Notes: generated from the sequence alone by a model not told the origin. Counted from the first letter of the stretch, positions 22,645 through 31,669 are shown. The stretch: DNA of 42,966 bases from JAVBLF01 sp031553675 (GCA_031553675.1 JAVBLF010000048.1:1-42966), one strand, 5' to 3'. Translations and numbers: made by a program.

Positions 22645-23375
22645 GGTTTACGGTCGAGCTTGTCCCAAAGCTGGTACTGCTCGGTGGAGGAAAGTGCCCG
22701 AATCATGCGGTGGGCCGCGTCGTGGTCGGGCACGATGTCATTGAAGGTCTTGAGGAGTTCCTTCATGTCCTGCCGCTTCGTAAAGCCGTTGGCAGGGCAG
22801 GGATTGTGCACGACGGGGAGGCCGAGCTTTTTCTGAACGTGGATGACGTGTTTTTCCGGCAGGTAGATCATCGGGCGGATGACCGTCACGTCGGCGCGGC
22901 TCAGGTAGGTCAGCGGGGCGAAGACGTGCAGGCGGGCCTCGAAAAAGAGGCTCATCAGAAAGGTTTCGAGCACGTCTTCGCGGTGGTGGCCGAGCGCAAC
23001 CTTGTTGCAGCCGTGATCGCGGGCGAGGTTATTCAGGGCGCCGCGCCTGAGCTTGGCACAGAGGGCACAGGGGTTTTCTTCCTTGCGGATGTCGAAGACG
23101 ACTTCTTTGATGTTGGTGGGTTCGAATGTGAAAGGCACGTCGATCGATTCGCAAAAGCGGGCGAGCGAGTCGGCGTCAAACGGCTCAAAGCCCAGGCCGA
23201 GCGTGATCGCCTCGAGGGTGAAATGGTGCTTCGAAAATTTGCGGTAGAGGCTGAGCGCGTAGGTCAGCAGCAGGCTGTCCTTTCCCCCGGACAAGCCCAC
23301 CGCCACCCGGTCGCCTTCCTCGATCATCCGAAACTGCTCGTCCGCCCGCCGGACACATCCCAATACTGTGCGCAT
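22641..23375 (-). CDS. ttcA: TtcA-like tRNA 2-thiocytidine synthetase family protein
   Basis: The 244-residue PP-loop ATPase is of the TtcA/TilS superfamily. TtcA makes 2-thiocytidine at position 32 of tRNA with an Fe-S cluster. Visible are the PP-loop AVGLSGGKDSLLL, CALCAKLRRG (cluster cysteines), LGHHREDVLETFLM, and the third cysteine region NPCPANGFTKRQDMK. I prefer the ATG at 23375, ten bases after GAGGAG, because the -10 at 23410-23415 puts the transcript start at about 23403, too close for the ATG at 23399. The product then begins MRTVLGCVRRADEQF as in homologues. Modification of tRNA is inferred from the family. Confidence 0.88.
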   Translation of the reverse strand: MRTVLGCVRRADEQFRMIEEGDRVAVGLSGGKDSLLLTYALSLYRKFSKHHFTLEAITLGLGFEPFDADSLARFCESIDVPFTFEPTNIKEVVFDIRKEENPCALCAKLRRGALNNLARDHGCNKVALGHHREDVLETFLMSLFFEARLHVFAPLTYLSRADVTVIRPMIYLPEKHVIHVQKKLGLPVVHNPCPANGFTKRQDMKELLKTFNDIVPDHDAAHRMIRALSSTEQYQLWDKLDRKP

Positions 23376-23409
23376 GTCGATATCGCTCCTCGCTTTCATT
23401 TCGACGAAC

Positions 23410-23415
23410 ATTATA
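23410..23415 (-). promoter_or_regulatory. Extended -10 of the ttcA-like gene
   Basis: On the minus strand TGTGGTATAAT contains a perfect -10 with TGn extension. TTCGTC lies 17 bases upstream as a weak -35. Confidence 0.6.
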
Positions 23416-23484
23416 CCACACATGGCCGATATGACGAATGGCAGCCTTTGGGAGATCCGGCCATACGGTCAAAGCAAGCAAATG

Positions 23485-23514
23485 CGAAGAAGTGGTCGAA
23501 AGACCACTTCTTCG
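23485..23514. terminator. Hairpin between the M15 hydrolase and ttcA genes
   Basis: The perfect 13-bp stem CGAAGAAGTGGTC/GACCACTTCTTCG with loop GAAA lies downstream of the minus-strand hydrolase gene. It lacks a pure T-run but shares the AAGTGG stem of other terminators here. Confidence 0.65.
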
Positions 23515-23577
23515 GCTATGAAAGATGGAGGAGGGTAGCGGATATCCTAACGAAGCGCGAGCTTTGTCAGAAGCGGT

Positions 23578-24252
23578 TTAGGGCAAGGTCGTGGCGGTGC
23601 GGCCGCCGGCGACGACATGGGTCATGAGGGCATACCAGGTGTTGCAGCCGCAAACGCCGTCCGCAGGAAGGCCGCGGGTGCGCTGGTAGGCTTTGACGCC
23701 GTCTTCGGTGCTCTTGCCGAAGACGCCGTCGAGGGCTAGGCGGTAGCCGACGACATTGATGCAATCTTGCAAGATACATACGTAGTGATTGACCGAACCG
23801 CGTTGCAGCGTGGGGTAAGGCACCTGCGGACAGGAGGCCGGCCCCATGCGTTTGTCGACGTGGACCGAGCTCGGATTCGAGTTGCGCTGGACATAGGTCC
23901 ACAAACCCGACGTGCGGCAGCTCGACTCGAGCGCGTTCATGGTCGGCTCGTCGAGGTTGTTGCCGATGTCGAACGCGACGCCGGCGTAATGTTGGGAAAA
24001 ATGCTCAAAGCCGCCTTCAAAGGGACGTCGGAAGGCACCGCCTATGTAGATCGGCCGTCCCCAGATCGTGCGTTGTCGGTTCCAAGAATCCATGGCGCGG
24101 CGATCGGTCCAAAGATACTGCCCGCGCGAGGGGCCTCGAAATTCCTTGACGAGCATGGTTCGCCCTGTGTTGTACGGCATCGGATCGTTTTCGCCGAGCT
24201 CGTAACGTTCCATCTGGCGCTTGATATCGTTGTATACCAGTACGGTAGCCAT
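23578..24252 (-). CDS. M15_3-type peptidase with peptidoglycan-binding domain
   Basis: The 224-residue protein joins an N-terminal zinc peptidase domain to a C-terminal PG_binding_1 domain. The peptidase has SQHYAGVAFDIG (S-x-H-x2-G-x-A-x-D, two zinc ligands) and SSVHVDKR (third His), as in the M15_3 group of DD- or LD-peptidases. The binding domain is LALDGVFGKSTEDGVKAYQRTRGLPADGVCG. No signal peptide is visible, which fits spore-cortex hydrolases or enzymes released by lysis. The ATG at 24252 has GAGGTGA four bases upstream. Confidence 0.82.
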   Translation of the reverse strand: MATVLVYNDIKRQMERYELGENDPMPYNTGRTMLVKEFRGPSRGQYLWTDRRAMDSWNRQRTIWGRPIYIGGAFRRPFEGGFEHFSQHYAGVAFDIGNNLDEPTMNALESSCRTSGLWTYVQRNSNPSSVHVDKRMGPASCPQVPYPTLQRGSVNHYVCILQDCINVVGYRLALDGVFGKSTEDGVKAYQRTRGLPADGVCGCNTWYALMTHVVAGGRTATTLP

Positions 24253-24620
24253 AATCTCACCTCGATGCATTCTATGTCGGGGCCATTTCGGTTGTGCATG
24301 GGCGGATCTCCGGCGCGGGCATTGTGCATCTTTTGTCGATAAATGTTCAAAGGAGGAATCGCAAAGCGCTTTGTAGAATACCTTACAAACGGTTCACAAA
24401 AGCAAGCTTTTCACCGTCGCACCCGCGAGCGACCGGTGACAAATGAGCCATTTCCAAGCAGGCGACTCGCTTGCCCCATCTTTGTATCGTTTCAATACGC
24501 ATGGCTTCATTTGTGTGGGAATTCACGAAACGTCGCCCACAATATTGCCAAATAATGGTATACTAGACGGGTTCGTTTCGGCGCCGATACGACACGGGCA
24601 ATGTCCCGGGAAGGACATTC
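24253..24620. other. Divergent regulatory region upstream of glgB
   Basis: In this 368-bp region lie the palindrome CAAAGCGCTTTG (24362-24373), the overlapping inverted repeat TTTGTA-N8-TACAAA (24370-24389), and an extended -10 TGGTATACT (24559-24564) for glgB without a good -35. The two palindromes could be operators of the glycogen operon. No gene with a ribosome site is seen. Confidence 0.45.
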
Positions 24621-26723
24621 ATGATCGACAAACTGGACGATGTCGCCCGGCTGCTCTTTTGCGAGGGAGCCAACGCATACAGCTACCGCGCATTCGGTTG
24701 CCATCCGATCGAAGTGAACGGCGCGAAAGCGCATCGCTTTGCGGTTTGGGCGCCGCGCGCCAAAAGCGTATCCATCGTGGGCGACTTTTGCGACTGGGTG
24801 TGTGGCGTGCATCCCATGGCGCGCGATGCGGGCGGGATATGGCAGGGCGTCGTCACCGGCCTCGAAAACGGAGCGCTGTACAAATACTGCATCGAATCCG
24901 AGGACGGGGAAATCATTTATAAGGCAGACCCTTTTGCGTTCTATTCCGAGCTGCGTCCCGGCACGGCGTCCCGCGTTTGGGACCTTTCAGGCTATGGCTG
25001 GCGCGACGAAGCCTATCTTGCCAAGCGCAAGGCGTCCTCTCCCTTTCAAAAGCCGATCTCGATCTATGAAATGCACCTCGGCTCCTGGCGCGGCGAAAAG
25101 AACTACCGCGACATTGCGAACGAGCTTGCGCCCTATCTCAAACAGATGGGCTATACACACGTCGAGTTTATGCCGCTGACCGAGTACCCTTTCGACGACT
25201 CGTGGGGCTACCAGGTGACCGGCTTCTTCTCCGCGACGGCGCGTTACGGCACGCCCCAAGACCTGATGTACCTGATCGACAAACTCCACAAGAGCGGCAT
25301 CGGCGTGATCGTCGACTGGGTGCCGGCCCATTTCCCGCGCGACGCCCAGGGCCTCCGCCGCTTCGACGGCAGCCCCTGCTTTGAACATAGCGACCCCCGA
25401 CGAAGCGATCAACCGGATTGGGGCACGCTGCTCTTCGACTTTGAAAAAGGCGAAGTCGTCAGCTTCCTGATGTCGAGCGCGCTCTTTTGGCTGGACGTCT
25501 TCCACGTCGACGGCCTGCGCACCGACGCTGTGTCGAGCATGCTCTACTTGAACTACAGCAAGCAGGATGGCCAATGGCTGCCCAACGAAAAAGGCAGCTT
25601 CGAAAACCTCGCCGCCATCGCGTTCTTGCGAAAAACCAGCGAAATGATCTTCCGCGACTATCCCGACGCGCTTTTTTGCGCCGAGGAATCGACGAGCTGG
25701 CCCCTCGTCACCCGCCCCGGCTACGACGGCGGGCTGGGCTTTAGCTTCAAGTGGAACATGGGCTGGATGCACGACGTGCTCGCCTACATGTCCATGGATC
25801 CCTACTTTCGCGCCCACCACCAGCAAAAGCTGACCTTTTCGATGTTCTACGCCTTCAGTGAGAACTTCATACTGCCGCTGTCCCACGACGAAGTCGTCCA
25901 CGGCAAACTTTCTTTGCTCAACAAAATGCCCGGCGGCTATGAAGCCAAATTCGCCAACCTGCGCGTCTTTTTGAGCTACATGTTCGCCCACCCCGGCAAA
26001 AAGCTCATGTTCATGGGCGCCGAGATCGGCGAGTTCATCGAGTGGCGCTTTTACGAGCCGCTCGAGTGGCATCTGCTCGAATACGAAGCCCACCGCCAAT
26101 TGCAGCGCTTCGTCGCCGCGCTGAACGCCTTTTACCGCAAACACCCGGCGCTCTACGAGATCGAGGACGAATGGAGCGGCTTTTCTTGGCTCGGCCTCGA
26201 AGACCCGTCGCGATCGATCCTCTCGCTTGCCCGCCTTTCGAAAAAGCGCAAAAACGGCAAGCAGCAAGTCCTCGTCTGCGCGTTCGACTTCACGCCTGTC
26301 CCCGGCGAATCCTACCGCGTCGGCGTGCCCTTTCCCGGCCATTACCGCGAGGTCTTTAGCACCGACGCCGCGGAATTCGGCGGCTTCGGCAAGCACAACC
26401 CCGACCTCGTCAGCGAGGACATTGTCTGGAACCACCAGGCGCAGAGCATCGTGATCGACATCCCGCCTTTGGGCGCGGTCTTTTTCGAGCACACGCCCTT
26501 TACCGCCGCCGAGAAAAAAGCCATGGCAGAGCCCTCCGGACAGCCGATTGCGCGGACAAAACCCAAAGCACCCGCCCGAAAAGCCGTCCAAGCCAAGGCG
26601 GAGACCGCCCCAAGCGCCGCATCGAAACCAAGCGCGTCACCGCGCAAAGCCGCTACTTCGGCAATAACCCCCGCGAAACCCCAAACACGCGCCCCCAAAT
26701 CGAAACATGGGGAGGAAGAATGA
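24621..26723 (+). CDS. glgB: 1,4-alpha-glucan branching enzyme with a basic C-terminal tail
   Basis: The 700-residue GH13 enzyme introduces alpha-1,6 branches into glycogen. It has a CBM48 domain (HRFAVWAPRAKSVSIVGDFCDW), the barrel with region I DWVPAHFPRD, region II DGLRTDAVSSMLY (nucleophile Asp), region III ALFCAEEST (acid Glu), region IV LPLSHDEVVHGK, and an all-beta C-domain ending near residue 625. Residues about 639-700 form an added Lys/Ala/Pro-rich, apparently disordered tail with KPKAPARK and SPRKAATS, followed by GEEE. The extra N1 domain of long GlgB proteins is absent. The start follows GGAAGGA. It overlaps glgC by four bases (ATGA), so the two are coupled. Confidence 0.95.
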   Translation: MIDKLDDVARLLFCEGANAYSYRAFGCHPIEVNGAKAHRFAVWAPRAKSVSIVGDFCDWVCGVHPMARDAGGIWQGVVTGLENGALYKYCIESEDGEIIYKADPFAFYSELRPGTASRVWDLSGYGWRDEAYLAKRKASSPFQKPISIYEMHLGSWRGEKNYRDIANELAPYLKQMGYTHVEFMPLTEYPFDDSWGYQVTGFFSATARYGTPQDLMYLIDKLHKSGIGVIVDWVPAHFPRDAQGLRRFDGSPCFEHSDPRRSDQPDWGTLLFDFEKGEVVSFLMSSALFWLDVFHVDGLRTDAVSSMLYLNYSKQDGQWLPNEKGSFENLAAIAFLRKTSEMIFRDYPDALFCAEESTSWPLVTRPGYDGGLGFSFKWNMGWMHDVLAYMSMDPYFRAHHQQKLTFSMFYAFSENFILPLSHDEVVHGKLSLLNKMPGGYEAKFANLRVFLSYMFAHPGKKLMFMGAEIGEFIEWRFYEPLEWHLLEYEAHRQLQRFVAALNAFYRKHPALYEIEDEWSGFSWLGLEDPSRSILSLARLSKKRKNGKQQVLVCAFDFTPVPGESYRVGVPFPGHYREVFSTDAAEFGGFGKHNPDLVSEDIVWNHQAQSIVIDIPPLGAVFFEHTPFTAAEKKAMAEPSGQPIARTKPKAPARKAVQAKAETAPSAASKPSASPRKAATSAITPAKPQTRAPKSKHGEEE

Positions 26724-27937
26724 CCATGAGAGCGAAAAAAATCGTCGCTATGCTGCTGGCGGGCGGACAGGGAAGCCGCTTGCAGGTGCTGACCGTCGGA
26801 ACCGCCAAGCCCGCGGTCCCCTACGGCGGCAAGTACCGCATCATCGACTTCCCGCTGTCGAACTGCTCAAACTCCGACATCGACACAGTCGGCGTCTTGA
26901 CGCAGTATCGCCCGCTCGAGCTGAACAGCTACATCGGCAACGGCGCGCCCTGGGACCTCAACCGCAACCACGGCGGCGTATTCGTGTTGCCCCCCTATGC
27001 GACCGGCGACGTCGGCGAGTGGTACCTCGGCACGGCCAACGCCATCAGCCAGAACATCGGCTTTGTCGATCAGTACCGCCCCAGCTACGTGCTGATCCTC
27101 TCGGGCGACCACATCTACAAGATGGACTATGCCGCCATGCTCGACCGCCACATCGACCGCGGCGCCGACTGCACGATCGCCGTGCTCCCCGTGCCGATCG
27201 AAGAAGCATCTCGCTTCGGCATCATGGAGACCGACGAAACGGGCCGCATCGTCGATTTTAAGGAAAAACCCAAAGAACCCAAGAGCAACCTCGCGTCGAT
27301 GGGCATCTATATCTTCAACTGGGCCAAGCTGCGGGCCTACCTGCTCGACGACGACGAAAAGCCCGACACCAACCACGACTTCGGCAAGGACATCATTCCC
27401 TCCATGCTGGCCGACGGCCAAAAGATGTTCGCCTACCGCTTCAACGGCTATTGGAAGGACGTCGGGACGATCCAGAGCCTCTGGGAAAGCAACATGGACC
27501 TTCTCGAAGATCCGCTCGCCTTTAACCTCTACGACCCCGAATGGCGCATCTACAGCCGAAACCCCGTCTTGCCGCCCCACTACATCGATTCGTCCGCCCT
27601 CGTCACGCGCTCGATCGTCACGGAAGGCGCCGAGATCGCGGGCTCGGTCACCCACAGCGTCATCTTTTCGGGCGTCACGATCGATGAGGGCGCCGTCGTG
27701 TCGGACTCGGTCATCATGCCGGGCGTCCGCATCGGCAAAAACGCCCGCATCTTCCGCTCGATCATCGGCGAGCGCGCCGAGATCGGCCAGGGCGTCTCGA
27801 TCGGCGAGCACCCGTCGGGTTGCAGCGAAAACTGCGAGATCGTCGTGCTCGGCGAGGAGATCGTCGTCCCCGACGGCGCGCAGATCCCCTGCGGCGCCGT
27901 GCTGGATTCCAAACATTTCGATTCGACCCAAGGTTGA
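26720..27937 (+). CDS. glgC: Glucose-1-phosphate adenylyltransferase
   Basis: The 405-residue enzyme makes ADP-glucose from ATP and glucose 1-phosphate, the committed step of glycogen synthesis. Motifs are intact: AMLLAGGQGSRL (nucleotide binding), AKPAVPYGGKYRIIDFPLSNC, GTANAISQN, LSGDHIYKMDY (metal-binding Asp), FKEKPKEP (substrate Lys), and a C-terminal left-handed beta-helix of hexapeptide repeats. The ATG at 26720 overlaps the glgB stop; the ATG at 26726, ten bases from GGAGG, is an alternative. It is followed after 58 bp by glgD, the usual partner in Firmicutes. Confidence 0.96.
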   Translation: MTMRAKKIVAMLLAGGQGSRLQVLTVGTAKPAVPYGGKYRIIDFPLSNCSNSDIDTVGVLTQYRPLELNSYIGNGAPWDLNRNHGGVFVLPPYATGDVGEWYLGTANAISQNIGFVDQYRPSYVLILSGDHIYKMDYAAMLDRHIDRGADCTIAVLPVPIEEASRFGIMETDETGRIVDFKEKPKEPKSNLASMGIYIFNWAKLRAYLLDDDEKPDTNHDFGKDIIPSMLADGQKMFAYRFNGYWKDVGTIQSLWESNMDLLEDPLAFNLYDPEWRIYSRNPVLPPHYIDSSALVTRSIVTEGAEIAGSVTHSVIFSGVTIDEGAVVSDSVIMPGVRIGKNARIFRSIIGERAEIGQGVSIGEHPSGCSENCEIVVLGEEIVVPDGAQIPCGAVLDSKHFDSTQG

Positions 27938-27995
27938 CGTGGCCGACCCGGACCACTTCGATCGTTTCGGATTCCGATAAAAGAAGGTGAACCGC

Positions 27996-29123
27996 ATGCT
28001 CAACAACGCGTTTGGCCTGATCTACACCAGTGAGTACAACATGCGCCTCAAGGACCTGACGCTCCAACGCACCGTTGCGTCCGTGCCGTTTGGCGGCCGT
28101 TACCGCGTGATCGACTTTCCGCTGAGCAATCTCGTCAATTCGGGCGTCACCAGCGTCGCCGTCATCACGCAGAAGAACTACTCCTCCCTCATGGACCACA
28201 TGGGCTCCGGCGTGAGCTGGGATCTCAACCGCAAGAACGATGGCCTTTTCGTGATGCCTCCCTTTTCGACCGCCGAAAACGGCGTTTACCGCGGCACGGT
28301 CGATTCCTTTCGCGCCGCCCGCGATTACATCGCCCGCGTGCCCTACCGCTATTGCATCTTCCAGCACGCCAACATGATCTACAACAGCACCTATGAGGAC
28401 ATGATGGATCAGCACATCCGCACCGGCGCGGACATCACGCTGATGTACACGTCCGAGCAGGCGCACGAGGACATCTTCGGCGACCACTTCGACGACATCC
28501 ACATCATGCTCGACGAGGAAGGCCGCATTGTCGACATGGAGATCGACTCCCTCCTCCCCCGCAGCCAGAACACGTATATGAACTGCATGCTGATCGACAA
28601 GCAGCTTCTGGATTACCTCGTCGACGAGGCCTATTCCCACGGCAAAACCGACTTCACGCGCGACGTTCTTTTGAAAAAACTCGACACCCTCCGCGTCTTC
28701 GGCTACCGCTACAAGGGCTACGTCGCCCGTATGTCCAGCGTCCAGGCTTACTTCGAGGCCAACATGGATCTGCTGAAACCCGAGGTGCGCCGCGACCTCT
28801 TCGACATGGAAAACCGCATTTATACCAAGGTCAAAGACGAGGTGCCCGCCCTCCACAAATCGACCGCCATCTCGAAAAACGTACTCGTCGCCGACGGCTG
28901 CATCATCGAGGGCGACATCGAAAACTGCATCCTCTTCCGTGGCGTCCACGTCCACAGCGGCGCCCGCCTGAAAAATTGCGTCATCATGCAGGGCTGCGAA
29001 ATCCAGGAAGGCGCTCACCTCGAAAACGTCATACTCGACAAAAACGTCATCGTCCGCCGCGCCAAGCGCCTCATGGGACCCGAGTCCTTTGCCGTTGTGG
29101 TGCGGAAGCAATCCGTTATATAG
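27996..29123 (+). CDS. glgD: GlgD, non-catalytic or regulatory ADP-glucose pyrophosphorylase subunit
   Basis: The 375-residue GlgC paralogue forms a heteromer with GlgC in Firmicutes and raises its activity. The fold is kept (VASVPFGGRYRVIDFPLSNLVNSG, hexapeptide repeats at the end), but the GGxGxRL nucleotide loop is replaced by LIYTSEYNMRL and the metal-binding SGDH by QHANMIYN, so it cannot be a normal catalyst. The ATG at 27996 follows AAGGTG; a GTG three codons earlier overlaps that site. A palindromic repeat block begins 35 bp after its stop. Confidence 0.94.
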   Translation: MLNNAFGLIYTSEYNMRLKDLTLQRTVASVPFGGRYRVIDFPLSNLVNSGVTSVAVITQKNYSSLMDHMGSGVSWDLNRKNDGLFVMPPFSTAENGVYRGTVDSFRAARDYIARVPYRYCIFQHANMIYNSTYEDMMDQHIRTGADITLMYTSEQAHEDIFGDHFDDIHIMLDEEGRIVDMEIDSLLPRSQNTYMNCMLIDKQLLDYLVDEAYSHGKTDFTRDVLLKKLDTLRVFGYRYKGYVARMSSVQAYFEANMDLLKPEVRRDLFDMENRIYTKVKDEVPALHKSTAISKNVLVADGCIIEGDIENCILFRGVHVHSGARLKNCVIMQGCEIQEGAHLENVILDKNVIVRRAKRLMGPESFAVVVRKQSVI

Positions 29124-29158
29124 GTTTTTTGGGCGAAACAAGTGGGGGTTTTCCAGGC

Positions 29159-29230
29159 GGGCGATTGATAATCGCCTCTACATCCCGTAAGCCGTGTTTG
29201 AGCGCCTGTAGGGGCGATTATCAATCGCCC
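29159..29230. repeat. 72-bp GGGCGATT palindromic element, copy 1
   Basis: Arms of 24 bp (29159-29182 and 29207-29230) are complementary except for one base. The ends are GGGCGATTGATAATCGCC and its complement. It is identical in length to copies 2 and 3. Confidence 0.88.
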
Positions 29231-29410
29231 GTTGCAGCCAAACGGGCTCGCGATACGTTAGTTTGTAACCCTTGATTCGCATTACCAATCGCCCATTGTA
29301 GCAAAACGCCCTCTCGACACGTTGCGGTTCGTAACCGCTTGATTCGCATTTTCAATCGACCGCTGCGGCATGGCACACGCGACCTGAAAATTTCTTAAAT
29401 GGAATTTGGC

Positions 29411-29482
29411 GGGCGATTGATAATCGCCCCTACATCCCGTAGACCTTGTTTGAGCGCCTGTAGGGGCGATTATCAATCGCCC
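29411..29482. repeat. 72-bp GGGCGATT palindromic element, copy 2
   Basis: Both 24-bp arms are perfectly complementary. The central spacer differs from copy 1 at a few bases. Confidence 0.9.
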
Positions 29483-29603
29483 GTTGCAGCAAAACTATCG
29501 CCCCTTCTGGACTGCGGATGAGCCGGAAGGCCGTATGAAACGATAGACTGAAACGGTTTTGCGCGAGAAATGGCTCGAAACAGCACGAATCTTGTCGGAG
29601 CAA

Positions 29604-29632
29604 TTGCATGCATGGGACAAAGTGCCTATACT
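29604..29632 (+). promoter_or_regulatory. glgA promoter
   Basis: TTGCAT (29604-29609) and TATACT (29627-29632) are exactly 17 bases apart. glgA therefore need not depend on read-through from glgBCD across the repeat block. Confidence 0.7.
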
Positions 29633-29666
29633 CATAGACGAGCACAAGGAGAGCAGGTGAAGCACA

Positions 29667-31541
29667 TTGAACATTGCGACAGCCTATGAACCCGCACGGA
29701 CGGGCGATCCCATGAAAGTCCTCTTTGTGGCGTCGGAATGCGCGCCCTACATCAAGACGGGTGGTCTGGCCGACGTCATCGGCACACTGCCGAACGCGCT
29801 GGCCAAGCTTGGCATGGATGTGCGCGTCATCGTCCCGAAGTACCGCGACATTCCCGATCACTGGAAGGAACAGATGCAGCACCTCGTCTACTTCCACGTC
29901 AACCTCGGCTGGCGGCGGCAGTATTGCGGCATCTACTACCTCGAACGCAACGACGTCACCTATTACTTCATCGAGAACGAATTCTACTTCGGCCGGGACA
30001 GCGTTTACGGAAGCGGCCAGGAAGAGGGCGAGCGTTTCGGATTCTTTTGCCGCGCCGTGCTCGAATGCCTGCCACACGTCGGATTTCACCCCGACCTGAT
30101 CCACTGCAACGACTGGCAGACCGGCATGGTACCGGCCCTGCTCAAGATCCAGTACGGCGACGCCTCCTTTTACCAGGACGTCAAGACGATATACACCATC
30201 CACAACCTGCGCTACCAGGGGATCTTCGCCTGGAGCCTCATGAGCGACCTGCTCGGGCTGCCCGACCGCTACTTTACACCGGACATGCTCGAATACTACG
30301 GCTGTGCCAGCTTCATGAAGGGCGGCCTCGTCTTCGCCGACCACATCACGACCGTCTCATCGACTTACGCCACCGAGATCCAAACCTCTTACTTCGGCGA
30401 GCGACTCGACGGCATGATCCGCGCCCGCAGCCACCAACTGACCGGCATACTCAACGGCATTGACCCGCTCGAGTACAACCCCGAAAACGACATGTGGCTG
30501 CCCGCACACTTCAGCATCGGCGACCTCGATGGCAAGGCCGCCTGCAAAGCCGACATCCAGCAGGAACTCGGCCTGGACGTCCGCGCCGATGTCCCCGTGA
30601 TCGCCATGGTCACACGCCTCGTCGATCAGAAGGGCCTCGATCTCGTCGAGTGCGTGCTTGACGACATCATGCGAAACGACATCCAACTCATCGTCCTCGG
30701 CAAGGGCGACGAACATTACCAAGAACTGTTTAGCTGGGCATCCTGGCGCTACCAGGGTCGACTCGCCACACGCATCGAGATCAACAACCCTATGTCTCAC
30801 CGCATTTACGCGGGGGCCGACATGGTGTTGATTCCGTCACAGTTCGAGCCCTGCGGCCTGACCCAGATGCTCGCGATGCGTTTCGGGACGATCCCAATCG
30901 TCCGCGAAACCGGCGGCCTGAAAGACTCCGTCCAGCCCTACAATCAGTACACCAACGAGGGCAACGGCTTCTCGTTCGCCAATTACAACGCCCACGAAAT
31001 GCTCTTTACCCTCCAGCGCGCCATCGGCGTCTACCACGACAAAAACGCCTGGGCCGGCCTGATCAAGCGCGCGATGGAAACCGACTTCAGTTGGGACCGT
31101 TCGGCCAAACGCTACGCCGAACTCTACGACGGACTCGTCAGCCAACGCGGCCCCGAACCCCTGACCGAAGCTGCCTACCACGAATCCCGCGAGCCCTTTT
31201 TGCCGGAACACGCCTACGACATGGAACCGGACGGCATGCACGGCGAGACGACACCCGCCCTACACGAAGTCGCTTTGCCGACGCCCGATTCCGAAGCCCC
31301 AAGCCCGAAACCACGCACCCGAAAATCCGGCAAGGCGAATGTGGATTCCGGCACCCAAAAGCCCCCGACCAAGCGGGCGAAAGCCTCTGATGTCGCAGCC
31401 GCCGCTGTGGCGGAAGCGTCGGCTGATGCGCCCGCGAAAAAGCCTCGCTCCCGGAAAGCCGCGACCGGCGACGCCGAGCCCAATGCAAGCAAACCGCGCG
31501 CGCCCCGCAAGAAGAAGACCGAACCGAGCGACACCAAGTAA
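29667..31541 (+). CDS. glgA: Glycogen synthase with a 130-residue C-terminal extension
   Basis: The GT5 enzyme transfers glucose from ADP-glucose to glycogen. KTGGLADVIG (ADP-glucose binding), HCNDWQTG, TIHNLRYQG and PSQFEPCGLTQMLAMRFGTIPIVRETGGL (E-x7-E region) are intact, and the catalytic part ends near residue 494. Residues 495-624 are an added tail: first acidic, then strongly basic and Ala/Pro-rich with KPRTRK, KRAK, KKPRSRK and KPRAPRKKK. I chose the TTG at 29667 (AGGTGA seven bases upstream); the ATG at 29712, giving MKVLFVASE as in most homologues, is possible. The tail resembles histone-H1-like or AT-hook sequence and is unusual for GlgA. Confidence 0.94.
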   Translation: MNIATAYEPARTGDPMKVLFVASECAPYIKTGGLADVIGTLPNALAKLGMDVRVIVPKYRDIPDHWKEQMQHLVYFHVNLGWRRQYCGIYYLERNDVTYYFIENEFYFGRDSVYGSGQEEGERFGFFCRAVLECLPHVGFHPDLIHCNDWQTGMVPALLKIQYGDASFYQDVKTIYTIHNLRYQGIFAWSLMSDLLGLPDRYFTPDMLEYYGCASFMKGGLVFADHITTVSSTYATEIQTSYFGERLDGMIRARSHQLTGILNGIDPLEYNPENDMWLPAHFSIGDLDGKAACKADIQQELGLDVRADVPVIAMVTRLVDQKGLDLVECVLDDIMRNDIQLIVLGKGDEHYQELFSWASWRYQGRLATRIEINNPMSHRIYAGADMVLIPSQFEPCGLTQMLAMRFGTIPIVRETGGLKDSVQPYNQYTNEGNGFSFANYNAHEMLFTLQRAIGVYHDKNAWAGLIKRAMETDFSWDRSAKRYAELYDGLVSQRGPEPLTEAAYHESREPFLPEHAYDMEPDGMHGETTPALHEVALPTPDSEAPSPKPRTRKSGKANVDSGTQKPPTKRAKASDVAAAAVAEASADAPAKKPRSRKAATGDAEPNASKPRAPRKKKTEPSDTK

Positions 31542-31637
31542 ATGGCGCACACGCTCGCCCCACGCAACGCAGCCACGCATCCCGCGCCACCTTCCGATCC
31601 ACGAGCCCCAGCCAGTGGATCCCGCAAAACAGTGCTT

Positions 31638-31669
31638 GGCACAGGCCGCATGATCTTGCGGCCTGTGCC
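31638..31669. terminator. Perfect 13-bp hairpin after glgA
   Basis: GGCACAGGCCGCA/TGCGGCCTGTGCC with a six-base loop lies about 100 bp after glgA. It has no T-run, so termination here is uncertain. It adjoins hairpin-repeat copy R2. Confidence 0.5.

Larger units (their letters stand above)
29124..29666. repeat. Repeat block between glgD and glgA
   Basis: This 543-bp gap contains two copies of the 72-bp GGGCGATT palindrome (29159-29230, 29411-29482). Between them are two degenerate units of about 67 bp, each ending CTTGATTCGCATT (29231-29352). The glgA promoter lies near the right edge. Short frames here reading GDYQSP-like peptides are repeat sequence and not genes. Confidence 0.8.

Noticed and set aside
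24343..24555. A 70-codon plus-strand frame upstream of glgB
   Set aside because: There is no ribosome site before its ATG, its codon use does not resemble genes here, and it overlaps the palindromes and glgB promoter region.
29015..29476. Small frames encoding GDYQSP-type peptides between glgD and glgA
   Set aside because: They are translations of the GGGCGATT palindromic repeats and have no start signals.
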